A stretch of 64,000 nt of DNA from Chloroflexus aurantiacus J-10-fl (GCF_000018865.1 NC_010175.1:3162001-3226000), one strand, 5' to 3'; shown: positions 25,247-35,000, numbered from the stretch's first letter. Notes: generated by a model from the letters alone, not told the origin. Numbers and translations: made by a program.

Positions 25247-26476
25247 ATGCGCATGTTGATGATTACCTATGGTAGTCGGGGTGACGTACAGCCCTTTATT
25301 GCGCTTGGTGCTGCGTTGTATCGGGCCGGTCACACCCCTGTTCTGGCTGCACCCGCACGTTTTGCATCCCTTGCGGCTGATCATCACATCACATTTCTGC
25401 CTCTGCCCGGCAATGTTGAGGTACTGGCTCGTCAGATCGCCGATGAGTCACGCCAGCAACCGCTGCGTCTGATTGGCATCATCTCCCGTTTTGCATTACC
25501 GTTGGGCATTGAAGTAGCCCGGCGTATTCAAGCAGCGGCTCGCTCCGCCGACATGATCGTCCATTCATTTTTGACCGTCGCTCTCGGTCATCTCTACGCA
25601 ACCCAATACGGGTTGCCTGAATGTGCCGTCGATCTCTTTCCCTTCTTCGACCCGCCAGCCGACATCGCCAACATTGCGTGGCCTACTGATCGGATTGGAT
25701 TGGCCGGTCGTCGGCTCAGCCATGTCTTTGCCCACACCATCTTTCGTTATACCCAAAGCCTGAGCTACCGCATCCTCCACCGCCGAGCGCCTGATATTGG
25801 GCCATCACGCTTGCCATGGGCGGCACCGGGACGCCAGTTTGGATTGTTACAAGCCTACAGTGCCGTTCTGGTTCCGCCGGGGTCTGCCCCGCTGACAGTG
25901 CAAACCGGTTCGTGGTGGTTAGAAGCGACGAACTGGCAACCGCCGCCTGATCTGCAAGCCTTTCTGGCTGCTGGCCCACCACCGGTAGTGATTAGCTTTG
26001 GCAGTATGGCTACGCATGATGCTCCACACATTGCGCGCATCGTGCTGGAAACGCTTCAGCGTACCGGACAACGCGGCATTATTCAGCGCGGATGGGCGGG
26101 TCTTACGCCACATCAGGTTCCTGATACCATCTATCTCGCCGATGAAATGCCACACGACTGGCTGTTGCCCCGTGCCAGCGCAATGATCCATCACGGTGGC
26201 GCAGGCACTACAGCGAGTGCCCTCCGCGCCGGCATTCCATCGGTGATCGTTCCCTTCGCTGCCGATCAGCCGTTCTGGGCCTGGCGTGCGCACAAGACCG
26301 GTGCCAACCCACCACCAATCCCGGTGTCGGCATTATCGGTTGAGCGATTGAGCTTAGCGTTGCAGCAAGCGCTTGATCCGGTACATCGTGCTCGCGCTGC
26401 GATGGTCAGTGGTCGCATGCGTGCCGAGGGTGGTGTCGCTGTTGCTGTTCAGCGTATTGAACAATGGGCAGCGTAG
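25247..26476 (+). CDS. MGT-type glycosyltransferase (GT1 family)
   Basis: 409-residue GT-B enzyme. The N-terminal acceptor domain opens MRMLMITYGSRGDVQPFIAL, as in sterol- and macrolide-type UGTs. The C-terminal nucleotide-sugar domain has VVISFGSMA and the donor motif IHHGGAGTTASALRAGIPSV ... PFAADQPFWA (about 308-345). No membrane segment. Starts 38 bases after the Rieske gene on the same strand, so probably co-transcribed. Chloroflexus makes glucosylated carotenoids, so a carotenoid or other lipid acceptor is possible; the acceptor cannot be read from sequence. Confidence 0.85.
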   Translation: MRMLMITYGSRGDVQPFIALGAALYRAGHTPVLAAPARFASLAADHHITFLPLPGNVEVLARQIADESRQQPLRLIGIISRFALPLGIEVARRIQAAARSADMIVHSFLTVALGHLYATQYGLPECAVDLFPFFDPPADIANIAWPTDRIGLAGRRLSHVFAHTIFRYTQSLSYRILHRRAPDIGPSRLPWAAPGRQFGLLQAYSAVLVPPGSAPLTVQTGSWWLEATNWQPPPDLQAFLAAGPPPVVISFGSMATHDAPHIARIVLETLQRTGQRGIIQRGWAGLTPHQVPDTIYLADEMPHDWLLPRASAMIHHGGAGTTASALRAGIPSVIVPFAADQPFWAWRAHKTGANPPPIPVSALSVERLSLALQQALDPVHRARAAMVSGRMRAEGGVAVAVQRIEQWAA

Positions 26477-26818
26477 TAGTCAGTTTTGGGTGAATGGAAT
26501 GTCGAGTTGATGAACAGGTGGGTTGGTGAGCGACTGGTTAAGGAGGCTGGCGGGTTAAGGGATCGGCGGGTTAAAACCCTGCATCAATTCATCGAAGCCC
26601 CTGCGGGGCTAACCTGCCGGCGGGGAGGGTTCTCTGCCCCAACGGGGCTTGCAGGTCGTGAGGGAGGGCTTCAGCCCGCACGCCAGCCCCAACGGAGCTT
26701 GCATGTTGTCAGGCAGGGCTTCAGCCCTCCTGACTCCAGCACGGTGCTGACTGGTTGATGGCCAATTGCTTGACGAGCGTTCTCACGGGGCAAACACGCC
26801 GATCATACGAGGAAGATT
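26477..26818. repeat. 342-base spacer with GGGCTTCAGCCC-type repeats
   Basis: Non-coding. Holds GCCCC-TGC-GGGGC-like palindromes and two imperfect copies of a unit of about 50 bases (26638 and 26688) containing CCCCAACGGNGCTTGCA and AGGGCTTCAGCCC. Short in-frame stretches over it are repeat artefacts. Confidence 0.6.
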
Positions 26819-29800
26819 TCACCGATCAGGCATCAGATCGAACAAAAGGATACCTTCATCACGGGTGCTCACCGCCAGTTGTGTGCCATCAGACGTTACG
26901 GCAACGGCCAGCACCGCACCGTACTCTGCCAGATCGATCTCCCGCAGCAGCGTTCCGTCGTCCAGACGGTAGAACAGCAGATGCCCGCTAATCGTGCCGG
27001 CAATCAGAAGGGTGTGATCAGGGGTCACGGCCAGGCTGGTGAACCAGCCCCAATTCTGGGGAACTTCAATTTGCAAGACCTCGTTGTTGTTGCGGGTGAC
27101 GTCTCGCACGCGCAGCAGACCATCGCTACTGGCGCTTAGCAAAAGATTATTGACGAAGATCAGGCTGGTCACCGGCCCATTATGACCACGCAGAATCTGG
27201 GGCTGCCCACCACGCGCCATTTCCCAGACCGCAATCTGCGGTGCGTCAGCAGGTTGATTGGTCACCGCAGCCAGATATGCTCCATTGTCACTGAACGCAA
27301 GTGAATAGATCGGCCCCGACAACCCGCTCAGCCGACGCAAAAATTGCCGGCTGGATGTTTCCCATAGATAGACCTCACCCTGTTCGTTTCCCACCGCAAT
27401 CATGCTGCGATCCGGGCTGACCGTCAGGTTGAGGGGAAATCCGTTCATGCCGCTCAACTGCTCGTTGGGCCGACTACCGGTCAGATCAATGGTTACAATC
27501 TCGCCGGCTTCGCTGATTGCCACAACTTCAGCATCGCCGATGAAATCAATGTACTGGGCTGTTGCTGCACCACCATCCAGGCTCGTCGTGCGACCGCTAT
27601 CGAGCATGTGAACGCGCACAGCGCCATTCGCTCCGCTTGCCACCAGACGTTGACCATCGGGGCTATACCGTACCCCAGTCACTACCCCCTGAGTCACTTG
27701 AAAACTTTGCAAAACCTGCGTGGATTCGACGTCCCAGATGACCAGATTCCCGCCCATATCACTCGACGAGAGGATGCGGGTGCCATCTGGACTCCAGCTC
27801 AGTCCAAGCAAGCGCAAACCACGCTGCTGCAACACCCCACGCTCAGCACCACTCGTCGGACTCCACAGACGAACGCTACCATCAAGACTCGCGCTGGCCA
27901 GCAGGCGACCGTCAGGACTGTACGCAACCCCGCGAATTACTACCCAACCATCATGCCCCCGCAACTCGCGCTGGACATTGCCGGTTGCTGCATCGAGCAG
28001 ATAGACATTGCCATTGACTGAGCCAACTGCGATTTGGCGGCCATCGCCAGAAAAAGCGATACCGGTCAGCCAGAAGGGGGCGTTAGTTGTGGGATCAACC
28101 GGTGCGCTGAAGCTAAAAGCATCAATCTGCTGTCCACTGCTCACATCCCACAACCGGGCCGTACCATCGCGTGAGGCTGAAGCCAGCCATTGCCCATCAG
28201 GGCTAAACGCAACGTTGCCGGGGAGATCGGTGTGACCACGCAGGATGGCTGTTGTCTGCCCGCTTGTCACTTCCCAAATCCGAATCGTCTGGTCAACGCT
28301 AGCCGACGCCAGCAAGCGACCATCGGGGCTAAACGCCAGTGAGCGAATCCAGTCGCTGTGTCCACGGAGTTGTGCAATTTCACGGCCAGTACCGGTATCC
28401 CACAGCCGTACCACCGGGTCATCCTGAGCACCGGAAGCCAGAATTGCCCCATCGGGGCTAAATGCCAGCGAACTGACATCGCCCTCGTGACCGCTCAGCG
28501 TCGCCTGAACGAGAAAAGAGGAAGCATCGCGCAACTGAATCGCCGATCCTACCGCCACCGCTACTAGCAAGCCATCAGGACTGTAAGCCGCTGCCCCCAG
28601 ACTATCTTCCCGCAGTTGCGCCGTTTGAGTAATCGCGTTGACCTGTTGCAACAAATCAACCGCCGGCGCTTCATTTGTCGTCGGCGCAGGCGCAACAGTC
28701 GATTGCGTTGCGACCGTATTACCGGGTAAGCCAAACAACGAAGCATTCGTCATGTACAGACCCACCAGCACCGCCAGCAGCACACACACCCCTACCGCAA
28801 CCACTGCCAGGCCACCGACGATTGCCAGCAGACACGAGGTACTGATCAACGGGCGGGGCGGAGCGGTGGGCGCGGCTACTCCTGCCGCCGGTGCTGCCGT
28901 CGTCGTTGGTGGTGGTGCCGGTGGTAATGTCGTGGCCGGTGCAGCCGTGGCAATCGTCGCGGGTTGTGGTGGAGGTGCGGCAGGAACGGTGGCGGACGGC
29001 GCAACCGGCTTTTCAATCGGTGCCGTAGCCCCCATTGGCCTGCCCGCCATCAGGCGCACCGTCTCCAGCGCACTACGCATCTCGCTTGCCCGCTGATACC
29101 GGTTCGCCGGCTTCATCTCCAGCGCGCGCAGCGTGAGTTGTTCGGCCAATACCGACACCTGTGGATTGAGCGCACGCGGCGAATTGAGCGGCATTCCGCT
29201 CTGCCGCTGATTGGCGGGCGGTGGCGGCCAACCGGTAAGCAGATGGTACAGCACCGCGCCAATCGCATAAATATCACTCACCTGTGCCGGCTCAACACTG
29301 TGATCATACAGTTCAGGTGCCCGGTATGGCGTCGTCTCAGCCCCAATATGGCGGACACAGGCAAAGGGGGCCAGGCTCAACCCACCTTCTGGTGACGACC
29401 AGAGATCGCAGGTGCGCAGATCACCCAGCAAGAGCGGCGGCTGGTGATGGTGCAACCGATCCAGCACCATCAACAACCGATCAACGATAGCCAGGGTTTC
29501 ACTCTCTGGCAATGGTGATCCGCGCTCACGCGCAAAGCGCTCCAGGTCTGAACCACCAGGATCATCGGCGACCAGATAACACACCTGATCCAGGACAAAA
29601 TAGTCGCGCAGTGCCAGCAACCCCGGCATCTGTATCTGCGCCAGTTCCCGTGCCAGCCGCAGCACATCATCAACCGCAGCCTGATTGGGTTGCGGCAGTG
29701 CGGTAATCAACACCCGCAGCGAAGAGCGCTGATCAATCGCTCGATACAACCCGGCATCAGGATAAGCATCGAGCGCAACCGTGATCCGGTAGTGTCCGTT

Positions 29801-29824
29801 GAGCAGAGAATCGATGGCGAGCAT
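26819..29824 (-). CDS. membrane pseudokinase with WD40 propellers
   Basis: 1001 residues from the ATG at 29824 (TAAGGG upstream). Residues 8-265 have a Ser/Thr-kinase fold, but catalytic motifs are degraded. The VAIK Lys region reads VLITALP, the HRDLKPEN loop is LGDLRTCDLW, and DFG is replaced by APF, while the APE (RAPELYD) and DIYAIGAVLYHLLTG helices remain. Then come an Ala/Pro/Thr-rich linker (265-335), a transmembrane helix (about 345-370, LAIVGGLAVVAVGVCVLLAVL) and about 14 WD40 repeats, probably two seven-bladed propellers (for example GHSDWIRSLAFSPDGRLLAS). Layout implies an internal pseudokinase and external sensor propellers. Phosphotransfer is unlikely. Confidence 0.85.
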   Translation of the reverse strand: MLAIDSLLNGHYRITVALDAYPDAGLYRAIDQRSSLRVLITALPQPNQAAVDDVLRLARELAQIQMPGLLALRDYFVLDQVCYLVADDPGGSDLERFARERGSPLPESETLAIVDRLLMVLDRLHHHQPPLLLGDLRTCDLWSSPEGGLSLAPFACVRHIGAETTPYRAPELYDHSVEPAQVSDIYAIGAVLYHLLTGWPPPPANQRQSGMPLNSPRALNPQVSVLAEQLTLRALEMKPANRYQRASEMRSALETVRLMAGRPMGATAPIEKPVAPSATVPAAPPPQPATIATAAPATTLPPAPPPTTTAAPAAGVAAPTAPPRPLISTSCLLAIVGGLAVVAVGVCVLLAVLVGLYMTNASLFGLPGNTVATQSTVAPAPTTNEAPAVDLLQQVNAITQTAQLREDSLGAAAYSPDGLLVAVAVGSAIQLRDASSFLVQATLSGHEGDVSSLAFSPDGAILASGAQDDPVVRLWDTGTGREIAQLRGHSDWIRSLAFSPDGRLLASASVDQTIRIWEVTSGQTTAILRGHTDLPGNVAFSPDGQWLASASRDGTARLWDVSSGQQIDAFSFSAPVDPTTNAPFWLTGIAFSGDGRQIAVGSVNGNVYLLDAATGNVQRELRGHDGWVVIRGVAYSPDGRLLASASLDGSVRLWSPTSGAERGVLQQRGLRLLGLSWSPDGTRILSSSDMGGNLVIWDVESTQVLQSFQVTQGVVTGVRYSPDGQRLVASGANGAVRVHMLDSGRTTSLDGGAATAQYIDFIGDAEVVAISEAGEIVTIDLTGSRPNEQLSGMNGFPLNLTVSPDRSMIAVGNEQGEVYLWETSSRQFLRRLSGLSGPIYSLAFSDNGAYLAAVTNQPADAPQIAVWEMARGGQPQILRGHNGPVTSLIFVNNLLLSASSDGLLRVRDVTRNNNEVLQIEVPQNWGWFTSLAVTPDHTLLIAGTISGHLLFYRLDDGTLLREIDLAEYGAVLAVAVTSDGTQLAVSTRDEGILLFDLMPDR

Positions 29825-29914
29825 AGCAGCCCTTAGCAAATACAAAACTTCTTAGAGTCAACCTGTGGACATCAGCACTGGTTGCTTTGGTCTATCATCA
29901 GTATACGGGATGTC

Positions 29915-31306
29915 TCAATCGGCTGCTACGCTCATGTACGGTTGCAACACAAGATCACCGCGCGCCTGCGCCTCGGTAATCCGCTCGACGCACCGATTGG
30001 CGCTGATCACCGCTCCCTCAATCGAAGCCAGAAAATGTTGGCGCGTGTAATCACCGGCCAGGAAGAAATTGCGTACCGGCGTCGCCTGATCCGGTCGGTA
30101 CTTATCAACACCCGGTAACGCCTGATACACCGAATTAGGAATCCGCACAATCGTATACTTCAACAACTTCGCCTCACGGGCATTCGGATGCAGCCTGACA
30201 AACTCACTCATCACAAACTGCACCAGCTCATCATCGGGCAACGTAATCAGCTCGGCTGCCGGCGCAACCACAAACTGCATAATACTCCGTTCCCCCTTAT
30301 GGTACTCCGGAGCCACCATAGCCATATCAGCGTACACACTGAGGTGCGTGCCGGCACTAAAAAGCAAATTATCCACTCCCGCAATACGGCGGTCGAAGAA
30401 GAGCTGCATCGTAATCACCGGCGAACCCTTCAGATGACTCAAATTGGCAAAGTAGGGCAACTCACGGAGCGCCGGCGGAATCACCTTACGCAGATTGTGT
30501 ACCGGCATCGCCGACACATACACATCGCCGGTCACCAGCCGGCCATCGTCCAGCCGAAAACCGGTAACCTGATTTGTCTCGCTATCATACTCAATAGCCG
30601 ACACGCGGGCATTCAGCTCAACCTTCCCTCCCAAACGCTCAATCTGCGCAATCAAAGGCCGCCAGATATTGGTATCAGGCGAACCCTTCACCAACGCCAT
30701 CCGTGGCGCTTCCTTCTCGTGCGCAAAGTGCAGCATAGCGGTCAAGGGGAGCTTGGCCGAAACCCGGTCGGCACGTTGAAAGTTCAGCGCCAGCGCCATC
30801 GTATGCATCACTTCATCGAGCGAACGCTGACCCATCCCGTGCCGTAAATGCCACGAGGCATACGTCTCATTATCCTGCGCATCAACATACGCCTGATCAC
30901 CGAGAATAACCCGCAGCAATCCCAGCCCCATCCGCAACTTATCCCGCAGCGGTAACGGCTTAAACGCCAGCACACCGGCCAGACCGTTAAACGGCGTCGG
31001 CAGCCACGGCACAAACCGGATCGGTGCCAGCCCATGGCGTTCAGAGGCAAAAATCATCTCTGCCGGTTTCCAGTTAAACGTATCGCCAAGGCCATACCGC
31101 TCCAAAAACGCCAGCAAATTATGGTATGCCCCAAAGAAAACGTGCAACCCACTCTCGATCCAATCACCATCGGCATCCTGCCACGCCGACACCTTACCAC
31201 CGGGCACATCCCGCTTTTCGAGCACAATCACATCATGACCACGCTCAACCATCGTGCGGGCAACCACCATACCGGCTGGCCCGGCACCTGCAATAACGAT
31301 TCGCAT
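29915..31306 (-). CDS. FAD-dependent carotenoid-type desaturase (phytoene/zeta-carotene desaturase-like)
   Basis: 463 residues. The N-terminal dinucleotide motif VIAGAGPAGMVVARTMVERG and ESGLHVFFGAYHN match the plant and cyanobacterial CrtP/CrtQ (PDS/ZDS) group rather than bacterial CrtI. The C-terminal FAD contact FFLAGDYTRQHFLASIEGA is also typical. AGGAAG precedes the ATG. It would insert double bonds into phytoene or zeta-carotene at the membrane, fitting a carotenoid-rich phototroph. A hydroxysqualene-type (HpnE) oxidoreductase is the main alternative. No other crt gene is adjacent. Confidence 0.75.
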   Translation of the reverse strand: MRIVIAGAGPAGMVVARTMVERGHDVIVLEKRDVPGGKVSAWQDADGDWIESGLHVFFGAYHNLLAFLERYGLGDTFNWKPAEMIFASERHGLAPIRFVPWLPTPFNGLAGVLAFKPLPLRDKLRMGLGLLRVILGDQAYVDAQDNETYASWHLRHGMGQRSLDEVMHTMALALNFQRADRVSAKLPLTAMLHFAHEKEAPRMALVKGSPDTNIWRPLIAQIERLGGKVELNARVSAIEYDSETNQVTGFRLDDGRLVTGDVYVSAMPVHNLRKVIPPALRELPYFANLSHLKGSPVITMQLFFDRRIAGVDNLLFSAGTHLSVYADMAMVAPEYHKGERSIMQFVVAPAAELITLPDDELVQFVMSEFVRLHPNAREAKLLKYTIVRIPNSVYQALPGVDKYRPDQATPVRNFFLAGDYTRQHFLASIEGAVISANRCVERITEAQARGDLVLQPYMSVAAD

Positions 31307-31730
31307 AGGACTGCGCTTCCTGTTCTATGTGCAAAAATGAACAACCTTCGCCTTTATCTTTATAGCACGGCTACGAATCCCACGCAAGGCAAATGAACAG
31401 CTATTGCACAACGTCCCCTCTCCATCACTGACCATGCGTCGGATCGCAGACATACTTTTACCGCTTCCTGCACCTTCCAGCCTTCGCGCAGGCCGTACCA
31501 GCCCACCGCCCATCGCCATAAACGAGAGAATTCCTCTCGCCCCTCGCCCACAACATCCGACCACAATCAGCACGCCACCGCGCGCAGTAATACCAAACCT
31601 GATCGCCGCGCAAGCGTGACCCATTCACCTATCACCCTCGCGCCACCCGAAACGACACACCACGTTTCCGCTGCCACACCGTCGTATCACACACCGACGT
31701 GGATTCGTCTTCCCGACCGGGTTGCATGGT

Positions 31731-31784
31731 TTGGAGTGCGGTAGCCATGCTGCCGCGCCAGTCGTACTCACGATCCGGCGCGGA
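31731..31784. repeat. dispersed repeat C, copy 1
   Basis: TTGGAGTGCGGTAGCCATGC then TGCCGCGCC and CGATCCGGCGCGG. Related copies are at 35629, 35785 and 44474. The core GCGGCAG-CCATG-CTGCCGC is a hairpin. Confidence 0.75.
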
Positions 31785-31804
31785 TTGCAGCGGACTCCCG
31801 TGCC

Positions 31805-32031
31805 GATACGTAACCCTGATGATGAGGATGACCGAACGCAGGCTGGCAGCCTGCCCCACAGCGTGCTGGTGCCGGTGGTGTGTAGGGGCGGGTTCCGTAG
31901 GGGCGGGTTCTCAACCCGCCCCTACGGACGGTGCCTGTGCCATTCACCTTGCCATACACGGGAATTCGGTGAATGGGAATGCCTCTCATCGTGTGCAATG
32001 GATGGTTTTTCAGATGTGATCTCATCCTCTC
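31805..32031. repeat. dispersed repeat B, copy 1
   Basis: About 230 bases, from AACCCTGATG to CAGATGTGATCTCA, largely shared with 35197-35438. Contains the 15-bp perfect hairpin at 31895-31927. Confidence 0.75.
31895..31927. repeat. 15-bp perfect REP-like hairpin
   Basis: CCGTAGGGGCGGGTT-CTC-AACCCGCCCCTACGG inside repeat B. A diverged version is in the second copy near 35300. Confidence 0.8.
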
Positions 32032-32049
32032 AAAATTTGATCTGAGTGG

Positions 32050-32055
32050 TACAAT
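32050..32055 (+). promoter_or_regulatory. extended -10 promoter of the GH gene
   Basis: TGG-TACAAT, about 40 bases before the ATG at 32091 and 19 bases after the end of repeat B. Confidence 0.4.
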
Positions 32056-32090
32056 ACCTGTGTCCAATTACTCGTACACCTGCTGCCAAC

Positions 32091-33233
32091 ATGCTCATGA
32101 TACGTTCACTAGCTGCCGGCCTGCGCATCTACCTTCTCATCGCAACCCTGATACTGCTCAGCGGACTCCAGTTCTTCCTACCGCGCCTGCCTCGACCGAT
32201 CAACCTGCCACCATCACGCACGGTAGCGACGACCAATCCTCTCATCGGCGTTCATACCCGTCTCACCGGCATCGGCGACGAAGCCTACATCCGACGTACT
32301 CTGGCCCAGGTCAACGAGATGGGGGCAAGCTGGATCGTAGAACTCTTTCCCTGGGCCTACATTCAGCCCCGTTCACGTTACGGTTTCGACTGGACAGGTG
32401 CCGATCTGGTGATTGCCCACGCCAGAGCGCAGGGTCTCAATGTCGTGGCCCGCCTCGACATCGTACCGGCCTGGGCACGCCCACCCAACACCACCGATCG
32501 TTACCTTGATCGTGCCCACTTTGCCGATTTTGCCCATTTTGCGGCGGCGTTTGCCGAACGCTACGCTCCGCAGGGCGTGCGTCATATCATCATCTGGAAC
32601 GAACCCAACTTACGGTTCGAGTGGGGTGAACGACCGCCCGATCCCGGTGCATACACCGATCTGCTCAAACAGACCTACCCGGCGATCAAAGCAGCCGCAC
32701 CAGAGGCCATCGTCATCGCCGGCGCACTATCGCCTGGCCCCAGCCTGGAAGGCGGCAATCTGCGCATGGACGATATGCAATTCCTGGCCTCGCTCGCCGA
32801 CGCTGGAGCATTCCCCTTTTTCGACATGTGGGCCGTCCACGCCTACGGCGGCCAGGAACCGCCAGATGCTGAACCCGGCGTTGACCGGGTCAATTTTCGC
32901 CGCATCGAACTGGTACGCGAACTACTCGACCGCCTGGGCGGCAGCGACAAGCGCATCATCATCACCGAAGGCGGCTACAACGACCATCCGCGTTGGAGTG
33001 GTGCAGTGCGTCCTGCTGATCGGATACGCTGGACAATCGCCACCTACGAACAATCACGCCACTATCCCTGGCTGGAAGCCACCATCCTCTGGCAATTCAG
33101 CACACCATTTCTCACCCGCTCGTATCCCGATGCCTGGAACTTCGTGCATCCCGATGGCACACCGCGGGCGATTTACCTGGCAGTACAGGAATATGCTCGT
33201 ACCGGTAGGCTACCGGATGACGTGGAGAAGTGA
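32091..33233 (+). CDS. membrane-anchored clan GH-A glycoside hydrolase
   Basis: 380 residues from the ATG at 32091, preferred because a -10 box lies just upstream; a GTG at 32046 is the alternative. Residues 1-30 form a signal or anchor segment. The TIM-barrel body has the retaining GH-A signatures: acid/base Glu in IIWNEPNLRFEW (about 165) and nucleophile Glu in RIIITEGGYNDHP (about 295), with AVHAYGG between. Closest in style to GH39/GH5-type enzymes; the sugar is unknown. It acts outside the cytoplasmic membrane, possibly in exopolysaccharide turnover. Confidence 0.8.
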   Translation: MLMIRSLAAGLRIYLLIATLILLSGLQFFLPRLPRPINLPPSRTVATTNPLIGVHTRLTGIGDEAYIRRTLAQVNEMGASWIVELFPWAYIQPRSRYGFDWTGADLVIAHARAQGLNVVARLDIVPAWARPPNTTDRYLDRAHFADFAHFAAAFAERYAPQGVRHIIIWNEPNLRFEWGERPPDPGAYTDLLKQTYPAIKAAAPEAIVIAGALSPGPSLEGGNLRMDDMQFLASLADAGAFPFFDMWAVHAYGGQEPPDAEPGVDRVNFRRIELVRELLDRLGGSDKRIIITEGGYNDHPRWSGAVRPADRIRWTIATYEQSRHYPWLEATILWQFSTPFLTRSYPDAWNFVHPDGTPRAIYLAVQEYARTGRLPDDVEK

Positions 33234-33710
33234 TCATCTTGATCTATATCGTGTGTTGATGGCGATGATTCTATTGACGACGCTCTGATTTCTGATACCA
33301 TTCTCTTATGCTTCAAATAAAACCTGTCTCAAAACAACTGCACAGTTACCGTTATTGTGAGTAACGGCAACGGGTGCAATATTGTAAGTGAGGCAAACAC
33401 ACGCCACCAGTTTCGTGGCAAGGTAAGTCGTCCTGGTCAAGCAGAAACCCCCAGCTCTTGCGATCTCTGTCTTGATCAAACCAGAACGGTAGCCTGGGCT
33501 CCTGCCTATACCAGCGACGAAGATCATATCAGCAACGTAACCCAGAGGTTCAAGAGCATATGATGTCGAAGAATGGTTGAAGTACCTTCTGGCTGACTAC
33601 AATGCAATCTCTCAACTCATCTCACTTCGTACCAGAATCACTACCGTCCTTTGCGTCATCGTCTGGCGACATTATTGGCAACAACCGGGATTTCAAAAAG
33701 GGAACTGTCA
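33234..33710. other. 477-base spacer
   Basis: No gene, repeat or promoter recognised apart from the AAGGGA ribosome-binding site at its end. Confidence 0.4.
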
Positions 33711-34781
33711 ATGGCAGATACACCTTCACCACTACCATCACTCTTTTCCCTGATCAGGGAAACCCTTGCTCCCGATGTCCAGCCCTTTCTTGCCAGCAAG
33801 GCAACCCTCGTTGACATCAGCCACACCCTCGAAGATTGCATCATCCGTAATCAGTTGCCGAGTGTTATCTTCACCGGCTTTCAAGAAAGCAGCCACTGGC
33901 GGGAGGAGACGCAACGCTATCTTGAGCTGGCCAATATTGCCAGCTCGATTTGCATTTTTGCCGGTGGCATCCCGCCGGTACCCGAAGAGCGCCATATCGC
34001 AGTGACGCTGGCATCAGACGATCCTCTGCGGCAGGAGTGGTTTTTGCTTGTACTGACCGAATGGTTTTGCGCTGTGTTATGCGGTCTTGATAATCAGGTA
34101 CCGGTTGAGCGTGAGGCTGACCGCAGCTTTGCCACCCTGCTCACGTTTCAGCCTGAAGTGGTGGATGCTGTTCTTAATCGTCTTATTCCCGTTGTCGAGC
34201 GCTACCGACCTGATCGTGCTGCCGAACTGGATCATGCCCGCACCCAGTTCCCGCCGTGCAATCCACGCGGCCCATACCTCACCCAGATTGTCGCCGATAT
34301 GGTCGCTCACCTGCAACGGCGCTATGATAACCAGCGTCAGTTGACAGACCAGCTCAAAGAGCTTAACGAGCGTCAATCTACGCTCGAAGAAACGATTGCC
34401 CAACTGGCCGCGCCGGTTGTGCCGCTGTTTGAAGGGGTTCTGCTCATGCCGCTTGTCGGGACTATTGACTCTCGGCGAGCACAGCATGTAATGGAACACC
34501 TGCTATCAAGTATTGCCGAACAGATGGCCGATGTTGTTATCATCGACATTACCGGTGTGCCAATGGTTGATACTGCGGTCGCTAATTATCTGCTCCAGAC
34601 CATCAGAGCTGCCCGTTTGCTTGGCGCACAAGTGATTATCACCGGTATCAGTGCCGCCATCGCTCAAACTATGATCAATTTGGGTATTGATCTCGGTGAT
34701 GTGCGTACCCGCAGTACGTTGCGTGAAGGCATCATGACTGCACTGGAGTTGAGTGGTATGGAAATACGACCACGTTCGTAG
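33711..34781 (+). CDS. DICT sensory domain - STAS (RsbR-type) regulator
   Basis: 356 residues from the ATG at 33711 after AAAAAGGGA. Residues 5-110 look like a DICT domain: LVDISHTLEDCIIRNQ, VIFTGFQESSHWREETQRYL, then IASSICIFAGG. A helical linker (210-240) leads to a C-terminal STAS domain (about 240-350) of RsbR/RsbS type with VIIDITGVPMVDTAVANYL, where Thr residues take the place of the usual phospho-Ser/Thr sites. Probably cytoplasmic, coupling a signal to partner-switching control. The STAS/HATPase genes at 39.8-41.1 kb are candidate partners. The 148-bp repeats begin right after its stop. Confidence 0.82.
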   Translation: MADTPSPLPSLFSLIRETLAPDVQPFLASKATLVDISHTLEDCIIRNQLPSVIFTGFQESSHWREETQRYLELANIASSICIFAGGIPPVPEERHIAVTLASDDPLRQEWFLLVLTEWFCAVLCGLDNQVPVEREADRSFATLLTFQPEVVDAVLNRLIPVVERYRPDRAAELDHARTQFPPCNPRGPYLTQIVADMVAHLQRRYDNQRQLTDQLKELNERQSTLEETIAQLAAPVVPLFEGVLLMPLVGTIDSRRAQHVMEHLLSSIAEQMADVVIIDITGVPMVDTAVANYLLQTIRAARLLGAQVIITGISAAIAQTMINLGIDLGDVRTRSTLREGIMTALELSGMEIRPRS

Positions 34782-34782
34782 A

Positions 34783-35000
34783 AGGTATTTCGCCACCCTG
34801 AACCAGCTTACATCAGTGGAAGCCACCCGGCGCTGGTGGTTCCCGTCCCCGGCGGGTGCGGGTAAGGGTGGGTCGGGTCTGTACACCCAGGGAGCGCACG
34901 CCTCCGGCTCACTCACCACCTGCGCCCAGCAGGGTATCGCCACCCTAAACCAGCTTGCATCAGCGGAAACCATCCGGTGCCAGTAGTTCCCGCCCCCGGC
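34783..35000. repeat. 148-bp repeat array, left part
   Basis: One full unit (34783-34930) beginning just after the DICT-STAS stop, then 70 bases of a second unit (34931-35000), which breaks inside the unit's CCCGCCCCC/GGGGGCGGG hairpin. Confidence 0.75.

Larger units (their letters stand above)
31307..32045. other. 739-base non-coding spacer made largely of dispersed repeats
   Basis: No gene supported. Holds one copy of the 'GGAGTGCGGCAGCC' repeat (31731-31784) and one copy of the roughly 230-bp repeat (31805-32031), both detailed separately. 31307-31730 shows nothing recognisable. Confidence 0.55.

Noticed and set aside
26486-26758. Plus-strand frame of 90 codons
   Set aside because: Composed of GGGCTTCAGCCC-type repeats; no domain or credible ribosome-binding site.
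31325-31624. Minus-strand frame upstream of the desaturase gene
   Set aside because: Gly/Arg-rich, no domain, no ribosome-binding site; probably non-coding.
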